In this document: in pieces, positions 43,203 through 52,629 of the stretch
Position numbering within the stretch: the stretch's first letter is position 1
How the letters are laid out: every line of letters begins with the position of its first letter
Source: Pseudomonadota bacterium
Lineage (GTDB): Bacteria; Pseudomonadota; Gammaproteobacteria; Xanthomonadales; SZUA-38
Direction of reading: 5' to 3'
Assembly (NCBI GenBank): GCA_039033415.1
Contig: JBCCCR010000006.1
Coordinates: 62,001 to 126,000, forward strand
DNA length: 64,000 nucleotides
The notes under the pieces: model-generated
Told to the model about the DNA's origin: nothing
Seen by the model: only the letters and a program-made list of their open reading frames with translations
Databases searched by the model: none
Position numbers and translations under genes: made by a program

Positions 43203-45406
43203 CGGGTGTCGGAGCCGGCCGCCGCAGCGGCGTCTGGCTCGACGGCGAGCGGCGCAAAATACGACTCGGCGAAACGACCCTGCGGACCACTGCGGCGCAC
43301 ATTGGCCGGGGGATCTACCGAGCCGAGGGTCCGCCAAACGACAGCCTGGAGCTGTCGAAGACAGTCGGCACAAGGCCCAACCCCAAGCGTTGCTGCCGCG
43401 AGTCGCACCGTAGTTCGATCCGCGTCGTCGATCGCCTGCGTTTGCAGCCAGGCCAACTCATCCGGTGAGGGCTGGGCCGCGGCCAGAGCCGTGAGCAGCT
43501 CACTGAGGCGTAGCCGACTACGAGTCAACTTGTCATCCTCGCGCCATGCCGAGCGTGAATCGGCGCTTTCGTCCGGATCGCCGGTCAGTCGTTTACCCTC
43601 GTCCAGCGCTGGCGGTTCAAAGCCGGCGCGCCGCACGTAGATTCGGTTGGCCTGCTGGACCTGCTTCAGCAGCGTCAGCGCCTGGTACTGGTAGGGCAAT
43701 GCCTGAACCGGGCGTGACAAGTGGAGATTTAGCTCCGACTGCCACATCTCCGCCAGCGCCGCTTTGAGCGTTTCGCGCGTCTTTTCGTCGAACAGCGTGG
43801 CCTGCTCAGCTGAATCATGGGCGTGCACAAAATCCGCCATGAAGCCCGGCAGCCCGCCGATGGTTGTGCCCCCGTCGGCGGCACCTGTTGCCGTCGGATC
43901 ACCGCCATGATTGTGACCTGGTCCACCATGCGGGCCCTGGGCATGCGCCAGATGCTCAGCAAAACTCTCGCCGGCGTGGCTGTCATCGAGCTCGAGGTCA
44001 GCTGCTGACGGCAGGCCGATCTCGCTCTCGTACTCTTCGCCGAGATACTGTCCGTAGCGGATGCGCAGCGTTTTCTGATCGCGCGCCAGCGAGCGCGAGC
44101 GACCGATTCCCTCACCGACGCTGATCCGGCTGCGGTCGGCCACGAGCTTCTCGGTGTCGATGATGATCTGACGCTGGCTACGGAAATACTCGGGCAAGAT
44201 ATCAACCGCCAGCCCCTGGAGCGCCAGGGTGCGACGACCGCGTTGTGCCAGCCATCGCAGCATCAGCACGGGCGTCTGCGCCGAATTGGCTTCGGGTTCG
44301 CGGTTATCGGTGACCCGCGCGCGGAAGTAGAGCTCATCACCGGGTTCCATGCCCAGCGCCTCCAGGTCCCAGGCGCGCTGGAAGCGGACCGCCGCGCGCA
44401 TGCCCGTCGGGACCGGCACGGCCGCTTCGTCGTCAAAAGCGAGCTCAATATCGCGAAACTTCACGCCCTCCCCGTCACCCTTGGCGACCGTCGCCAGGAT
44501 CACCACGTCACCCAGGCCAAAGTCGTCACTGACTTCGACGACAAAAGTGGGTTGGTCGCCGACCGGATCGCGAACCTCTTGCGGGCTGAACTCCGGGATC
44601 TGGACACTAACGGAGGGCGGCTGATCCCGCTGAACCTGGATGAGTGCCGGCTCCGTGCTGAACTCCTGGCCGGCGGCTTGCCAGCTAACGGTATAGACGC
44701 GAGTGCTGCTGATCCGCTGGTCCACCGCAAAGCGACCGGGACCAAGGGCGGTGGCCCGGACGTCCGGCGCGTCGTCAAACGACAGCCAAGCCAGATCGAC
44801 AACGCCTGCAAACGCCAGCTCCCACCGTAGGCGCGAGCCCTCAACCACCGTCGCTGCCGCAGTGGACAGCCGTTGTGCTTCCTGTCCGGTATAGGCCGGC
44901 GGGCTGACCTCAAGTGCCAAACCTGTGAGGTGTGCACCGCCGAGTCCATCCCGCGGCGTGCTCAGCATGCCGAGCTTTGGCGCCAGCAGGACGGCCAGGG
45001 CCAGCGCCAGCAGCTTCAGCAGGCTGCGGCGCGCGCCTCGCGGCAGCTGGCCAGGAATCTGCTGCCGCTCCAGCGCCAGGACAACACGCCTGGCCTGCCG
45101 TGCCGCTAGCGGATTTGCCGTCGCCTGGTCTCCGACGAGCAGCTGCGCGCTGTCTTCCAGCACGGGCCAGCGGCGGTTGAGGTGGCGGGCCAGGGTCTTC
45201 CCCTGCAGCCGGTGCCACCAGTGCTCGGTCCAGGCCGCCAGGGATGCACCCAGCAACAGCAGGACGCTAAGTCGAGCCCAGCCAGGCCAGGCGCTGCTGA
45301 CGGCGGCCCCCGCCGCCAGCATGACCGCACCGCTCCCGAAAGCGATCAGCAGCAAGCGGCGCTGCATACGCTGCTGGAGTTTGAGAAGGGCCGGATCGAG
45401 CTTCAC
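43199..45406 (-). CDS. DUF4175-family membrane protein
   Basis: The 735-residue protein has two N-terminal membrane helices (about 17-55), a third near 130-148, then a long extracytoplasmic region. This holds a beta domain (P-P-A-Y-T-G-Q-E, V-S-D-D-F-G-L-G-D-V, R-V-T-D-N-R-E-P) and a helical part. A His/Gly-rich insert (43896-43987; nine His in about 30 residues) could bind metal. Two cysteines (C-A-D-C) lie near the end. The GTG at 45406 overlaps the BatA stop as GTGA. DUF4175 proteins often occur with MoxR, DUF58 and BatA. Confidence 0.85.
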   Translation of the reverse strand: MKLDPALLKLQQRMQRRLLLIAFGSGAVMLAAGAAVSSAWPGWARLSVLLLLGASLAAWTEHWWHRLQGKTLARHLNRRWPVLEDSAQLLVGDQATANPLAARQARRVVLALERQQIPGQLPRGARRSLLKLLALALAVLLAPKLGMLSTPRDGLGGAHLTGLALEVSPPAYTGQEAQRLSTAAATVVEGSRLRWELAFAGVVDLAWLSFDDAPDVRATALGPGRFAVDQRISSTRVYTVSWQAAGQEFSTEPALIQVQRDQPPSVSVQIPEFSPQEVRDPVGDQPTFVVEVSDDFGLGDVVILATVAKGDGEGVKFRDIELAFDDEAAVPVPTGMRAAVRFQRAWDLEALGMEPGDELYFRARVTDNREPEANSAQTPVLMLRWLAQRGRRTLALQGLAVDILPEYFRSQRQIIIDTEKLVADRSRISVGEGIGRSRSLARDQKTLRIRYGQYLGEEYESEIGLPSAADLELDDSHAGESFAEHLAHAQGPHGGPGHNHGGDPTATGAADGGTTIGGLPGFMADFVHAHDSAEQATLFDEKTRETLKAALAEMWQSELNLHLSRPVQALPYQYQALTLLKQVQQANRIYVRRAGFEPPALDEGKRLTGDPDESADSRSAWREDDKLTRSRLRLSELLTALAAAQPSPDELAWLQTQAIDDADRTTVRLAAATLGVGPCADCLRQLQAVVWRTLGSVDPPANVRRSGPQGRFAESYFAPLAVEPDAAAAAGSDTR

Positions 45407-46620
45407 GTCACCGCAGCCGGGGTGTTCTGAGTCGTCGCTTCGCCGCCGCCCTTCGGCGTCGCGCTGATCGATGTCGGTGAGGCCCGCAGCGCCAGCGCGC
45501 GTTCTAGCAGCCAGCTCACCAGCACCAACGCTGCCAGCCAAGAGCTGGGTGCGGGATTCTCAGCCAGCTCAAGCGGCTGCGGGAGCTGGCGCGCGAGGAC
45601 CAGCCACTCGTTGAGCAGATCGACAAAAGCCGCGCTGCTGACCAGGGCGTTGGTGTCGGGATGGAACCGGCCGGCAAAGGTGAGCCCCGGCACCTGACCC
45701 GCGTTGCTGAGCACCAGCAGCGGCTCGCCGCCATCATCGCGCAGCACCGGCTCACCCGCCGGGAGGTTAGCGGCGCGCTGCACCGTAAAACGCTGCTCAC
45801 CCACCGTCAGCTCCGACCGGTCGCCAGTGTCACCGGCGTCAGTCAGAAAGAAGCGATGCGCCACGTCCACCTCGCTCGGGTCAACGCCGAGCAACACCAG
45901 CGCGTCTACCACCACCGAGTCAGGTCCGCTGTCAGCGGCGTTCGTCAGCTCCCGCCAGCGAACCAGGTCAGCGCTCGCCAGCGCGGTGAGCGCAGCGCGG
46001 ACGTAACGGGCATCTTCCGAACGTTCGGAGCCCACCAGCAGCCCCACCTCAAGCGGCGGGAGTGCGCCGTCAGCGACGGTGTGCAGCGTGACGCCGGGCG
46101 GCAACGGCTCAGCAAGCCAGCTGCGATCCAGAGAATCGGCCACCGTCACAACCTGGGTTCGCTCAGGCCAGGTGTCCGCCAGCGAACGGAGCATCTGATC
46201 GACCGGGCCTTCGTAGACCGCGGGCTGGTCAAGGTCGGGGAAGCCCGTCGCGAGCTGGCGCGGCGCCTCGGCGCCGGCGGCCGCCAGCTCACGGGCTTTG
46301 GCGCGGGCGGCTTCCGGATATCGCTGGAGAGCCAGCGGCGAGACCAACACCGGACCCGCGGTGGCGGCCGGCACCGCCGGGCGCCAGCTGGGGCCCGCCA
46401 GCCATAGGACCAGCAGCGTGAGCAGCAGCCAGCGCAGCGCTAGCAGCCAGGGTTGCCTGAGCGAGATGCTCCGCACCCGTCGGGCTCGGCTGGGTGCCGT
46501 GAAACGCAGCGCCGGAAAGGTCATCGGCTGGCCGCTCGACGCATTGAGCAGGTGAATCACCAGCGGCACCACCAGGGCCGTCAGCCCCCAAAGCCAGCCA
46601 GGGTTTTGCCAGCTGATCAT
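45403..46620 (-). CDS. BatA-like membrane protein
   Basis: The 405-residue protein begins with the BatA signature M-I-S-W-Q-N-P-G-W-L-W-G-L. Two N-terminal helices follow (about 8-26 and 58-78), separated by the conserved basic loop F-P-A-L-R-F. A C-terminal helix is at about 365-383. Between them is a long soluble region without a recognisable VWA metal site. The start overlaps the DUF58 stop as ATGA, and its own stop overlaps DUF4175. It probably takes part in a membrane complex driven by the MoxR ATPase. Confidence 0.88.
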   Translation of the reverse strand: MISWQNPGWLWGLTALVVPLVIHLLNASSGQPMTFPALRFTAPSRARRVRSISLRQPWLLALRWLLLTLLVLWLAGPSWRPAVPAATAGPVLVSPLALQRYPEAARAKARELAAAGAEAPRQLATGFPDLDQPAVYEGPVDQMLRSLADTWPERTQVVTVADSLDRSWLAEPLPPGVTLHTVADGALPPLEVGLLVGSERSEDARYVRAALTALASADLVRWRELTNAADSGPDSVVVDALVLLGVDPSEVDVAHRFFLTDAGDTGDRSELTVGEQRFTVQRAANLPAGEPVLRDDGGEPLLVLSNAGQVPGLTFAGRFHPDTNALVSSAAFVDLLNEWLVLARQLPQPLELAENPAPSSWLAALVLVSWLLERALALRASPTSISATPKGGGEATTQNTPAAVT

Positions 46621-47546
46621 GGCTGATCCGTCAGGTAACGCCGGAGTCGACCGTCCAGCGGTTCATCGACGTTGAATCGCTCAAAGTTGACGCCCCGACC
46701 CAGCAGCGTGCGCCGCAGCTCGTCGAAATAAGACTGCCGCGACGCTCGATACGCCGCGCGTGTTTGCGCTGGATCGGTGAATCGCTCAACGCCGGACTCC
46801 GGATCTCGCAGGCGGACAACCCCCCGGTAGGGAAGCGTCCGCTCCGCCTCGGTCTCCAGGCACACCGCCCGCACGTCGCGCCCGCCGTTCGCCAGCCGGC
46901 CGAGCAGGTCGCTGAGCTCGCCGTGATGCTGGTAAAAATCGGACAGCACAATTATCAGCGCACCTTCCGAGGCGTCGCTGAAGCCCTGCGGCAGCCGGAG
47001 CTCAGTGGGGTTACCGTCGATCGACGACACGTCGCCCAAGCTCCCAGCGCAGCGTAGATCGCGCATCGCGCCCAGCACCCGATACCACTGCAGTCGACCA
47101 GCGCTGGCCGGCACGCGAAGACGACAGTCGGACGCCAGCGTGATCAGGCCAAGCTCGTCCCCCTGCTGCTGAGCGAGGTAGCCCAGTGCGGCGGCCAGTC
47201 GACAGGCGTAAGCAAACTTATTCAGGGCGCCGCCAGGTGAAGCAAAGTCCATGCTGGCGGAGGTGTCCAGCAGGAGCCAGAGACGCTGGTCGGTCTCCAG
47301 CTCCGACTCGCGTACGCTCAAACGTTCGGATCGGGCATACAGCCGCCAGTCAACGCTCCGGCTGGAGTCGCCCGGCTGCCAGGCGCGGTATTGGGCAAAC
47401 TCAAAGCCCGGTCCGTGACGCTGCCCCAGGTGACGGCCGAACAGATAGCCGGTTGCCAGCATACGCCCCGCCAGCTCCAGGTCGTCGATGGCCGCGAGCG
47501 TGGCGGGATTGATGACCTCCTCACGACGGGCGGCTGCGCTGCTCAT
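46617..47546 (-). CDS. DUF58-family protein (MoxR partner)
   Basis: The 309-residue protein has the DUF58 core: F-A-Q-Y-R-A-W-Q-P-G-D-S-S-R-S-V-D-W-R-L-Y-A-R. A VWA-like segment with L-L-L-D-T-S-A-S-M-D-F (a D-x-S-x-S site) and I-I-V-L-S-D-F follows. DUF58 proteins are standard partners of MoxR ATPases. The ATG at 47546 lies 19 bp after the MoxR stop; the longer frame to 47723 lies in moxR. It overlaps the BatA start by 4 bases. Confidence 0.92.
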   Translation of the reverse strand: MSSAAARREEVINPATLAAIDDLELAGRMLATGYLFGRHLGQRHGPGFEFAQYRAWQPGDSSRSVDWRLYARSERLSVRESELETDQRLWLLLDTSASMDFASPGGALNKFAYACRLAAALGYLAQQQGDELGLITLASDCRLRVPASAGRLQWYRVLGAMRDLRCAGSLGDVSSIDGNPTELRLPQGFSDASEGALIIVLSDFYQHHGELSDLLGRLANGGRDVRAVCLETEAERTLPYRGVVRLRDPESGVERFTDPAQTRAAYRASRQSYFDELRRTLLGRGVNFERFNVDEPLDGRLRRYLTDQP

Positions 47547-47565
47547 GGGAAGAGCCGGGGCGGCT

Positions 47566-48576
47566 TCAGTCCAGCGGGCTGGCCGGCCGGGGCTCACCTC
47601 GAACCACGGCGTCAACCAGATCGTCGGCAGTAACGCCATCAGCCTGCGCATGGAAGTTCGGCAGCAGCCGGTGGCGTAGTACCGGGCCCGCGTTGGCCCG
47701 CAGATCCGCTTCGGTGACCGCAAAGCGACCGTCCAGGAGCGCGGTGGCTTTGGCCGTCAGCACCAGCGCCTGCCCCGCCCGCGGGCCAGCGCCCCAGCGT
47801 AGATACTGATCCACCTCGGCGATCTTGCTCTGGCCAGGGCGCGTCGCGCGCACCAGCCTGGCTGCATAGTCGACCAGCGTCTCGCTGATCACCACGTCGC
47901 GGGCCAGCGACTGTAGTGTCAGGACCTGCTCGGCATTGAGCAGCGCCTGAGGTTTGCCTTCCCGATTGCCGGTGGTGGCATTGAGAATGGCCAGCTCTTC
48001 TTCGTGGCTCGGATAGGCCACGTTCAGCAGGAGCAGGAACCGGTCCAGCTGCGCCTCCGGTAGCGGGTAGGTCCCGGCCTGCTCCAGCGGGTTTTGGGTT
48101 GCCAATACAAAAAACGGTGCGGGCAGCAGGCGGGTTTCTCCAGCGTAGCTCACGGAACGCTCGGACATCGCCTCGAGCAATGCCGCCTGCGTCTTGGGGG
48201 GCGTACGGTTGATTTCGTCCGCCAGCAACACCTGGGTGAAAACCGGTCCTGGCTGGTACTCAAAGCTCGCGCTGCCGTCCTCGCCGCGGCGCAAAATCTC
48301 CGTGCCGATGAGGTCGGCTGGCATCAGATCGGGCGTAAACTGAATCCGGGTAAAGCTCAGATCCAGACAGCGCGCCAGCGTCTGAACCATCAGCGTCTTG
48401 GCGAGTCCAGGAACCCCTTCCAGCAGGCAGTGGCCACCTGCCAGGAGCGCAACCTGCAGCTGCCGAACCACCTCCTGCTGACCCACGATAACTTTCGCCA
48501 TCTCGTGGCCGACACCGGCCAGCGAATTAAGCAGGTCATCAACCTGATCGTGTTGGGGGCTGTGGGTCGTTTTCAT
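47566..48576 (-). CDS. MoxR-family AAA+ ATPase
   Basis: The 336-residue protein has Walker [11 protein letters not shown], Walker B L-L-A-D-E-I-N-R, sensor 1 A-T-Q-N-P-L-E and the lid R-W-G-A-G-P-R-A. MoxR ATPases act as chaperones in the maturation of protein complexes, usually with VWA partners. The start at 48576 overlaps the DUF4159 stop as ATGA. The DUF58 gene follows, giving the classical MoxR-DUF58-BatA order. Confidence 0.95.
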   Translation of the reverse strand: MKTTHSPQHDQVDDLLNSLAGVGHEMAKVIVGQQEVVRQLQVALLAGGHCLLEGVPGLAKTLMVQTLARCLDLSFTRIQFTPDLMPADLIGTEILRRGEDGSASFEYQPGPVFTQVLLADEINRTPPKTQAALLEAMSERSVSYAGETRLLPAPFFVLATQNPLEQAGTYPLPEAQLDRFLLLLNVAYPSHEEELAILNATTGNREGKPQALLNAEQVLTLQSLARDVVISETLVDYAARLVRATRPGQSKIAEVDQYLRWGAGPRAGQALVLTAKATALLDGRFAVTEADLRANAGPVLRHRLLPNFHAQADGVTADDLVDAVVRGEPRPASPLD

Positions 48577-49268
48577 GAGGAAATGGCGTAGACGACGATG
48601 TTGACCCCGAAGCGGGTATTGTCGCGGGCCATAAAGCGCTTGTTGCGCAAATCGTAGTCCCACTCACAACCGTAATCCTTGTTGCTGTAAAGCACGCCAA
48701 CGCGGCCGTCGATGATGATGGCCTTGAGGTAGTCGTGCACCAGGTCATCACCCCAGCCGTTTAGCTCGAGCGAGGTCGTCGGCGGTCCGTCGAACTGAAA
48801 AAAGCAGGTGTAGATATCGTGGTCGTTGGGGATCTTGACGAGCGCATCGTCACCAAAAATGTCCGCCATCTGACGCTCGAAGCTGACGGCAAACAGGCCG
48901 TCGATATCGTGGTTACAGTCGTCGGCAAAAACAAAGCCGCCGCCGCGAACGTAGGTTTCAAAGTTTCGCTTTTCTTCGGGCGTAAACTGCACGAGTCGGT
49001 GGCCGGCCATGTAGCAGAACGGCGCGCTGAGCATCGACGGGTCGGCCAGCGGAATCACATACTCGTTGGGGTCAACGCGAAGGTTCGTGTACTCGATCAG
49101 GCTATTCAGAAGGTTTGACGGCATCCGCTCGTCCACATCCCAATTGCCCGATTCGTACATCAGCCGGGTGAATCGAAAGTCGTAGGCTCGCTCAGCGAGA
49201 GCGGGAACGGCGGTTGCTGCCGCCATTCCCGATAGCACCTGACAAAACTGCCGGCGCCTAGTATCCAC
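48573..49268 (-). CDS. DUF4159-family protein with Tat-like leader
   Basis: The 231-residue protein starts [14 protein letters not shown], a twin-arginine-like motif followed by a hydrophobic segment and A-L-A. The rest is a DUF4159 domain ([31 protein letters not shown]). DUF4159 is often found with MoxR/BatA genes; its fold resembles class I amidotransferases. The GTG start at 49268 is the second codon position after the MITE end. The MITE terminus supplies AGGA about 6 bases upstream, perhaps acting as the ribosome-binding site. Confidence 0.85.
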   Translation of the reverse strand: MDTRRRQFCQVLSGMAAATAVPALAERAYDFRFTRLMYESGNWDVDERMPSNLLNSLIEYTNLRVDPNEYVIPLADPSMLSAPFCYMAGHRLVQFTPEEKRNFETYVRGGGFVFADDCNHDIDGLFAVSFERQMADIFGDDALVKIPNDHDIYTCFFQFDGPPTTSLELNGWGDDLVHDYLKAIIIDGRVGVLYSNKDYGCEWDYDLRNKRFMARDNTRFGVNIVVYAISS

Positions 49269-49271
49269 TTA

Positions 49272-49535
49272 GTGTCCTGTCCCGCTAAGTTGTTGCATTT
49301 CAGAGCCCCCTTGGGGCCAAGAACAAGGCGCATCGCGCCGCCAATGGCCGTAGCCCTTGGCAAGCGATGCAACGCGGTTATTGGCGCCAAGGGGGCTCCC
49401 TTTGGGCGCGCACCACAAGGCCTGGGGCGGCGTTGCGAACCTTGGCCAGGGAACCACCCTGGCCGGCGGCTCACGCCTTGCCCCAGGGCCTTGTGGACAC
49501 GCGCTGAAACGCAACGAATTAGCGGGACAGGACAC
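49272..49535. mobile_element. 264-bp MITE-like element between tldE and the DUF4159 gene
   Basis: The ends are inverted repeats: 49272-49305 and 49502-49535 pair over about 34 bp with a few mismatches (GTGTCCTGTCCCGCTAA perfect at both ends). A TA duplication (49270-49271 and 49536-49537) flanks the element, as for Tc1/mariner/IS630-type insertions. It has no transposase gene. The inside holds two strong stem-loops: 49303-49320 with 49381-49398 (17 of 18 match) and 49413-49428 with 49480-49496. I cannot name the family. It contains no coding sequence that I accept. Confidence 0.85.
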
Positions 49536-50851
49536 TAAACGGCGTCAGACAACGAGGTGAACGTGAAGTCGCGCACCACCATCGGCGGCACCATGTTGCC
49601 GTTGATCCGTACCGGCTTGCCGAGCTTCTCGATGTTGTTGAGCATGATCACCGGGCTTTCGTTGAAGCGCAGGTTTTTGACCGGATACTGGATTTCGCCG
49701 TTTTCGACAAAAAAAGTTCCGTCGCGGGTCAGGCCCGTGTAGAGCTGCGTTTGTGGATCCACCGAGCGAATGTACCAGGTCCGCGTAACCAAAATTCCGC
49801 GGCGCACGCCCTTGATCAGATCAGCCGTGCTCTCGCTGCCGCCGACCATAATCCAACCGTTGGGATTGGCGATCGCCTCGTATTCCTTTTGCTCAGCCCA
49901 GTAGCGCGAGCACGGCAGCTGCTGCACCACCCCATCTTTGATCCAGGTGCGTTTGGTATGCGCCTGACCGTCACCCGACCAGGGTGAATACGGGTTGTCG
50001 GCGTTTTGCGGATCTGAGTAAACCGTCACACGCTCATCGAATAGCTTCTCGCCGATTTTGGTTTCTCCCCCTTCCTTGGACAGGAAACTGCGGCCTTCGT
50101 CAGCGAGGCGGCGGCTCATGGAGCCCGCCATGTTGTTGATCAGCCTGACGCTGGCGGCGGGCTCGAGGATCACGGTGTACTTGCCGGGCTCGATCGCCTT
50201 GGCTTCGCGGGAGCGCACGGCCTTATCCATCGCCACCTTGGACGCGTCAGCCGTGTTCAGCAGGCGTACGTCGTTGAAGTCACGGGACGCCCAGCCTGAG
50301 CCGGTACCGTCAGCGGTACGGATGGTGGTGGAGAAATCGATACCGGTCGACGGATAAAAGGCAAACAGCCCTTTGCTGTTAGCCATCGCCGAAAAGCTGG
50401 CGTAGTCGTTGATGAAACCGGCCGCGGTCAGCTCGGCTTTGCGGCTCGGGATGATCGAGTCCGCGGCGGCCTGCGCGCGATATTCCGCCGTGATCTTGGC
50501 CGTTGCGTCGACAAAGCCATTGCCTTCGAGGTAGTCCTGCTGGCCGAGCCGCGGCATGTACTCCTCGCTCTCCGGGGACAAACGCGCTAGTTCCTCGGAG
50601 GTCCGCACGGCCCGCTCGAGCGACTTGTCGTCAAACTGGTTGATGGTGGCGACCCCCGATTTCTTGCCGAACGCCGACTGCACCACCATCGTCACGTCTT
50701 CAGTGACGCCCGAGGTGGTGACCGTGTTGAGGGCGTAGCGCACGTTGCCCGTGACGGCCCCCGAGAGATTCACTTCGCACTCCTCAGCCTTAGAGAAGCC
50801 CAGAACCTTGTCCATCAGGCCTTTGGCCTGCTTGCTGTCCATAATGGTCAT
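49535..50851 (-). CDS. TldE/PmbA-family protein
   Basis: The 438-residue protein lacks the H-E-x-x-x-H metal motif, as TldE proteins do (E-P-A-A-S-V-R-L-I-N-N-M-A-G in its place). It keeps the family V-R-R-G-I-L-V-T-R-T-W-Y-I-R and G-E-I-Q-Y-P-V-K-N-L-R-F-N-E-S segments. TldE forms a heterodimer with TldD, whose metalloprotease activity acts on peptides such as microcins. No signal peptide is visible, unlike its TldD neighbours. It begins 15 bp after the second TldD gene. The stop TAG is created partly by the TA of the MITE insertion; without the MITE it would be TAA. Confidence 0.9.
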   Translation of the reverse strand: MTIMDSKQAKGLMDKVLGFSKAEECEVNLSGAVTGNVRYALNTVTTSGVTEDVTMVVQSAFGKKSGVATINQFDDKSLERAVRTSEELARLSPESEEYMPRLGQQDYLEGNGFVDATAKITAEYRAQAAADSIIPSRKAELTAAGFINDYASFSAMANSKGLFAFYPSTGIDFSTTIRTADGTGSGWASRDFNDVRLLNTADASKVAMDKAVRSREAKAIEPGKYTVILEPAASVRLINNMAGSMSRRLADEGRSFLSKEGGETKIGEKLFDERVTVYSDPQNADNPYSPWSGDGQAHTKRTWIKDGVVQQLPCSRYWAEQKEYEAIANPNGWIMVGGSESTADLIKGVRRGILVTRTWYIRSVDPQTQLYTGLTRDGTFFVENGEIQYPVKNLRFNESPVIMLNNIEKLGKPVRINGNMVPPMVVRDFTFTSLSDAV

Positions 50852-50866
50852 GATGCGTCTCCCGAT

Positions 50867-52492
50867 TTAGATCTTGCGCGATGAGTTGATGACGTTGATG
50901 TCGTTAAAGCGGGTGGTGGCACTGCCGTGCGACACCGCGCTCACCTGGCTGGGTTCCCCTTTGCCGTCGAAGAACGAACCGCCAAGCCGGTAGTCGCGTT
51001 CATCGCAGATCGCCACGCACGAGTTCCAGAACTCGTTGGTCGTGGACTGGTAGGTCACATCTTCGAGCATGCCCGCAATTTCACCGTCTTTGATTTCGTA
51101 GAACAGCTGACCGCCGAACTGAAAGTTGTAGCGCTGCTGGTCGATTGAGAACGACCCCGAGCCGACAATATAAATGCCTTTTTCGACGTCTTTGATCATC
51201 TCTTCGGGCGTCAACGGCTCTTTGCCCGGCTCCAGCGACACGTTGGGCATGCGCTGGAACTGCACCGTTGACCAGTTATCCGCATAGCAGCAGCCGTGCG
51301 ACTGATTCTGGTCGATCATGTGCACCTGATCGCGGATCGCCTGGTAGTTGACCAGCGTACCGTCTCGCACCAGGTCCCATTCGCCGGTCGGCACGCCTTC
51401 GTCGTCGTAGGCGACGTGGCCGAGCGACCCCACCTGGGTCTTGTCTGCGACCAGATTCACGACTTCAGAGCCATACTTGAAGTCGCCGGCACGCCACTTG
51501 TCGATGGTGGCAAAGCTGGTGCCAGCGTAGTTGGCCTCGTAGCCGAGCACGCGGTCGAGCTCCAGCGGATGGCCCACCGATTCATGAATGGTGAGCCACA
51601 TGTGGCTGGGTTCCAGCACGAGATCGTACTTGCCGGGTTCAACCGACTTGGCCTTGTGCTTCTCACGCGCCTGCTCGGCAGCGAGCCGCGCGTCTTCGAC
51701 CATGTCGTAGGACTTGTCGTACAGAGTGGTCACGCTCTTGATCTTGTCTTCCTCGCGGCCTTCGAGGTATTCCCAGCCGCGTCCTACCGGGGAGCTCAGC
51801 CCCTGCCGGGACTTGAACTTCCCGGTGGACTTATCGATCGCGGTAGCAAAGAAGGGCGCCCAAAGCCGATGAACGTCCTGGTCGATGTAAGACCCGTCGG
51901 TCGAGGCGAAGTACTTTTGCTCGTTGACCAGAAAAAGAATCGAGTTGATGAAATCGGCGCCCGCGCCCAAAGCCGCGGCGTTCACGGACAGCAGCATGTC
52001 CACCTTTTCGGCAATCGGCACTTCCATGGCGTTCTTTTTGATCGGCGTTTTCCAGCTCACCTCGCCGACACCCTTGACCGGCGCCAGCACCACCGGCTTG
52101 TCCTGAAATTTCGAGTTGGCCTTGGCCGTTGCCACCGCCTTGGCGGCCGCCCGGTTGACGCTATCGGGGTCTAGCCCGGACGTGGCGGCGAAGCCCCAGG
52201 TGCCGTTGCTGATCACCCGAACGCCGACGCCCAGCGACTCGGTGTTGACGATGTTCTGGACCTTGTTTTCACGGGTCACAACAAACTGGTTGAGGTATCG
52301 ACCGACGCGCACGTCAGCGTAGCTCGCTCCCGCGGTCGTCGCCGTGTTGAGCGCCGCCTCCGCGAGCGATTTTTTCACCTCGAGTTCCAGCGGCAGCACC
52401 AGCTGTTCCGCCGCAATCACGTTGCCGGTGATCGGCAGCGCCAGGGTGCCCATACCGACACCGGTGACCTTCAAAAAATCTCGTCTTTCCAT
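50867..52492 (-). CDS. TldD-family metalloprotease, Tat-exported (second paralogue)
   Basis: The 541-residue protein starts M-E-R-R-D-F-L-K-V, a textbook Tat motif, followed by a short hydrophobic stretch and A-A-E. The catalytic H-E-S-V-G-H-P-L-E-L-D-R motif (H-E-x-x-x-H) lies near residue 315. The C-terminal part (G-I-Y-I-V-G-S-G-S-F-S-I-D-Q-Q-R-Y) is strongly similar to its upstream paralogue, so the two look like a tandem duplication. The gap to the upstream paralogue is 137 bp and the gap to TldE is 15 bp. The predicted location is the periplasm. Confidence 0.93.
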   Translation of the reverse strand: MERRDFLKVTGVGMGTLALPITGNVIAAEQLVLPLELEVKKSLAEAALNTATTAGASYADVRVGRYLNQFVVTRENKVQNIVNTESLGVGVRVISNGTWGFAATSGLDPDSVNRAAAKAVATAKANSKFQDKPVVLAPVKGVGEVSWKTPIKKNAMEVPIAEKVDMLLSVNAAALGAGADFINSILFLVNEQKYFASTDGSYIDQDVHRLWAPFFATAIDKSTGKFKSRQGLSSPVGRGWEYLEGREEDKIKSVTTLYDKSYDMVEDARLAAEQAREKHKAKSVEPGKYDLVLEPSHMWLTIHESVGHPLELDRVLGYEANYAGTSFATIDKWRAGDFKYGSEVVNLVADKTQVGSLGHVAYDDEGVPTGEWDLVRDGTLVNYQAIRDQVHMIDQNQSHGCCYADNWSTVQFQRMPNVSLEPGKEPLTPEEMIKDVEKGIYIVGSGSFSIDQQRYNFQFGGQLFYEIKDGEIAGMLEDVTYQSTTNEFWNSCVAICDERDYRLGGSFFDGKGEPSQVSAVSHGSATTRFNDINVINSSRKI

Positions 52493-52629
52493 TGGGAATG
52501 CCCCTCAAATCTGTTTGTGCGGCCCGCTAGTGTGGTGCGGAACGCCTATGGATCGGGATATTGCCGGTCGCGTCCGGCGGCGGTCAGTGTCGAAAGTCCC
52601 GACACCGAGTGCCGGGCCCACCCGTATCG

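Noticed and set aside
49272-49538. Overlapping short frames inside the MITE
   Set aside because: They arise from the inverted repeats and hairpins; the products on both strands mirror each other and have no domain.
52587-52605. GTGTCG...CGACAC stem in the gap between the two TldD genes as an intrinsic terminator
   Set aside because: Only a 6-bp stem and no T tract in either direction; the gap is also within a probable operon.
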